DNA from: Marinobacter sp. Arc7-DN-1 | GTDB taxonomy: Bacteria > Pseudomonadota > Gammaproteobacteria > Pseudomonadales > Oleiphilaceae | Direction of reading: 5' to 3' | Assembly: GCF_003441595.1 (NCBI RefSeq) | Contig: NZ_CP031848.1 | Span: forward strand, 2,914,001 to 2,978,000 | Length of the DNA stretch: 64,000 nucleotides | In this document: positions 63,262 through 64,000 of the stretch, one piece after another | How the letters are laid out: every line of letters begins with the position of its first letter | Numbering within the stretch: the stretch's first letter is position 1 | The notes under the pieces: generated by a model | What the model saw: only the letters and a program-made list of their open reading frames with translations | What the model was told of the DNA's origin: nothing | The model's database searches: none | Translations under genes and position numbers: made by a program

Positions 63262-64000
63262 ATGTCTGTTGACTGGGTCACGATCCTTGCCCAGGTTGGC
63301 AACTTTCTTGTGCTGGTCTGGCTGCTCAAGCGCTTTCTGTACAAGCCCATCCTGAATGGGATTGATGCCCGTGAGGCGGAGATCGCAACACGCATGGGTG
63401 AGGCGGAGGTCGCCCGGAAAAAAGCCGCCGCAGCCGAAGCCGCGTTTCTGGAACAGAAGCAGAAATTGCTGGCAGATAACTCCGTTAATGCGGAGCGGAT
63501 TCGCGAGCAGGCGGAACAAGAGAAAGATGCCCTGCTGGCCGACACTCGCAAGAACCTGGAACGCGAAAAACAGGACTGGCAGTCGCATCTGGAGGCAGAG
63601 CGGGAAAGATTCACCAGGGAGTTGCACCTGGCCAGCGCCGAAACCCTCTACCGACTGGTTCGCCGGGCACTGCATGATCTGGCGGATGAGGATCTGGAGG
63701 AACACATTGCCCTGAATGTGATCGGCAAGCTGAAACCTTTGGTACGGGAGCTTACCTCCGCTGCTGGCCGTTCGGAACAGGCCATTGCCACTACCCATAC
63801 GCCGCTTCCGGAGAACACGCAGGAAAAGATCAGGGCCGCGCTGGAACGTCTGGCTCCCGGTCTTTCCTTGAGTTTTACCACGGATGCCCGTCAGGCTCCT
63901 GGTCTGATTCTGCGGATTGGCAGTGTTCAGGTGGCCTGGACAGTCGATAGTTATACCGACGAGCTGACCGGGTTATTGGCAGACCGGCTGGCCGCCGGTG
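63262..64000 (+). CDS. atpF: N-ATPase b subunit, cut off by the window end
   Basis: At least 246 residues are present with no stop before the window ends. One N-terminal transmembrane helix (VTILAQVGNFLVLVWLLKRFLYKP) is followed by a long charged coiled coil (ILNGIDAREAEIATRMGEAEVARKKAAAAEA and on to about residue 130). A C-terminal part, AALERLAPGLSLSFTTDARQ, then GLILRIGSVQVAWTVDSYTDEL, is delta-like. N-ATPases lack a separate delta gene and carry a long b subunit, which fits. Genes for alpha and gamma are expected next. Confidence 0.87.
   Translation, partial: MSVDWVTILAQVGNFLVLVWLLKRFLYKPILNGIDAREAEIATRMGEAEVARKKAAAAEAAFLEQKQKLLADNSVNAERIREQAEQEKDALLADTRKNLEREKQDWQSHLEAERERFTRELHLASAETLYRLVRRALHDLADEDLEEHIALNVIGKLKPLVRELTSAAGRSEQAIATTHTPLPENTQEKIRAALERLAPGLSLSFTTDARQAPGLILRIGSVQVAWTVDSYTDELTGLLADRLAAG

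Overview
The window looks like chromosome from a marine, halotolerant gammaproteobacterium of the Marinobacter type. This is inferred from gene content: a two-subunit pyruvate carboxylase, many c-di-GMP proteins, SulP transport, and a sodium-type N-ATPase linked to arginine deiminase. GC is high and genes are densely packed. The main exception is an AT-richer accessory stretch at about 23-32 kb. No rRNA, tRNA or CRISPR array was seen.

Layout. 0-1.4 kb: a CBS-like protein between two small secreted or membrane proteins. 1.5-4.8 kb: pyruvate carboxylase A and B subunits ending in a strong terminator. 4.8-9.4 kb: a glutaryl-CoA branch (gcdH, a divergent IclR regulator, a FadB-type bifunctional enzyme) with a shared candidate operator. 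9.4-11.7 kb: an aldehyde dehydrogenase and a TetR regulator with three copies of a 30-bp palindrome and the tail of a lost alcohol dehydrogenase. 11.8-15.3 kb: a two-component system followed by an exported MsrA-MsrB fusion. 15.4-18 kb: a cNMP/CBS/DUF294 signalling protein and a DEDDh exonuclease. 18.1-22.9 kb: a cobalamin riboswitch and a complete B12 uptake operon.

22.9-32.2 kb is a patchwork. It has the decayed 3' end of an integron-type integrase, a hairpin followed by a group II intron-like piece, a thioesterase, a PagL-like deacylase, a GCS2 amidoligase with an M14 deacylase, a collapsed KaiC-like gene, a REC-GAF-GGDEF-EAL gene with an internal deletion, a broken BrnT-like gene, two Phd/RelE-type toxin-antitoxin pairs and attC-like folds. 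This fits an eroded integron or genomic island.

32-43.6 kb: cytochrome b561, a two-component system whose sensor has a His/Glu-rich loop, then a long minus-strand cell-envelope operon (GtrA, two GT2 enzymes, two ArnT-family transferases, a VTT membrane protein) with a PmrAB-like two-component system inside it. Perfect CTTAAG-N5-CTTAAG boxes, the known PmrA consensus, lie in front of this operon and inside it. The same intergenic boxes face a divergent plus-strand cluster (thermostable hemolysin family, acyl-AMP ligase joined in frame to a heme-oxygenase-like putative diiron protein, SDR), which is the best candidate for an undescribed pathway.

47-55 kb: two large c-di-GMP proteins, a persulfide-dioxygenase-like enzyme with a SulP transporter, and a lone CbiM-like permease. 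55.2-64 kb: a YfcC/ArcD-type carrier, arcA, arcB and arcC, then 12 bases later an N-ATPase operon (atpD C Q R B E F) running off the end. The order suggests that arginine fermentation supplies ATP to a sodium pump.
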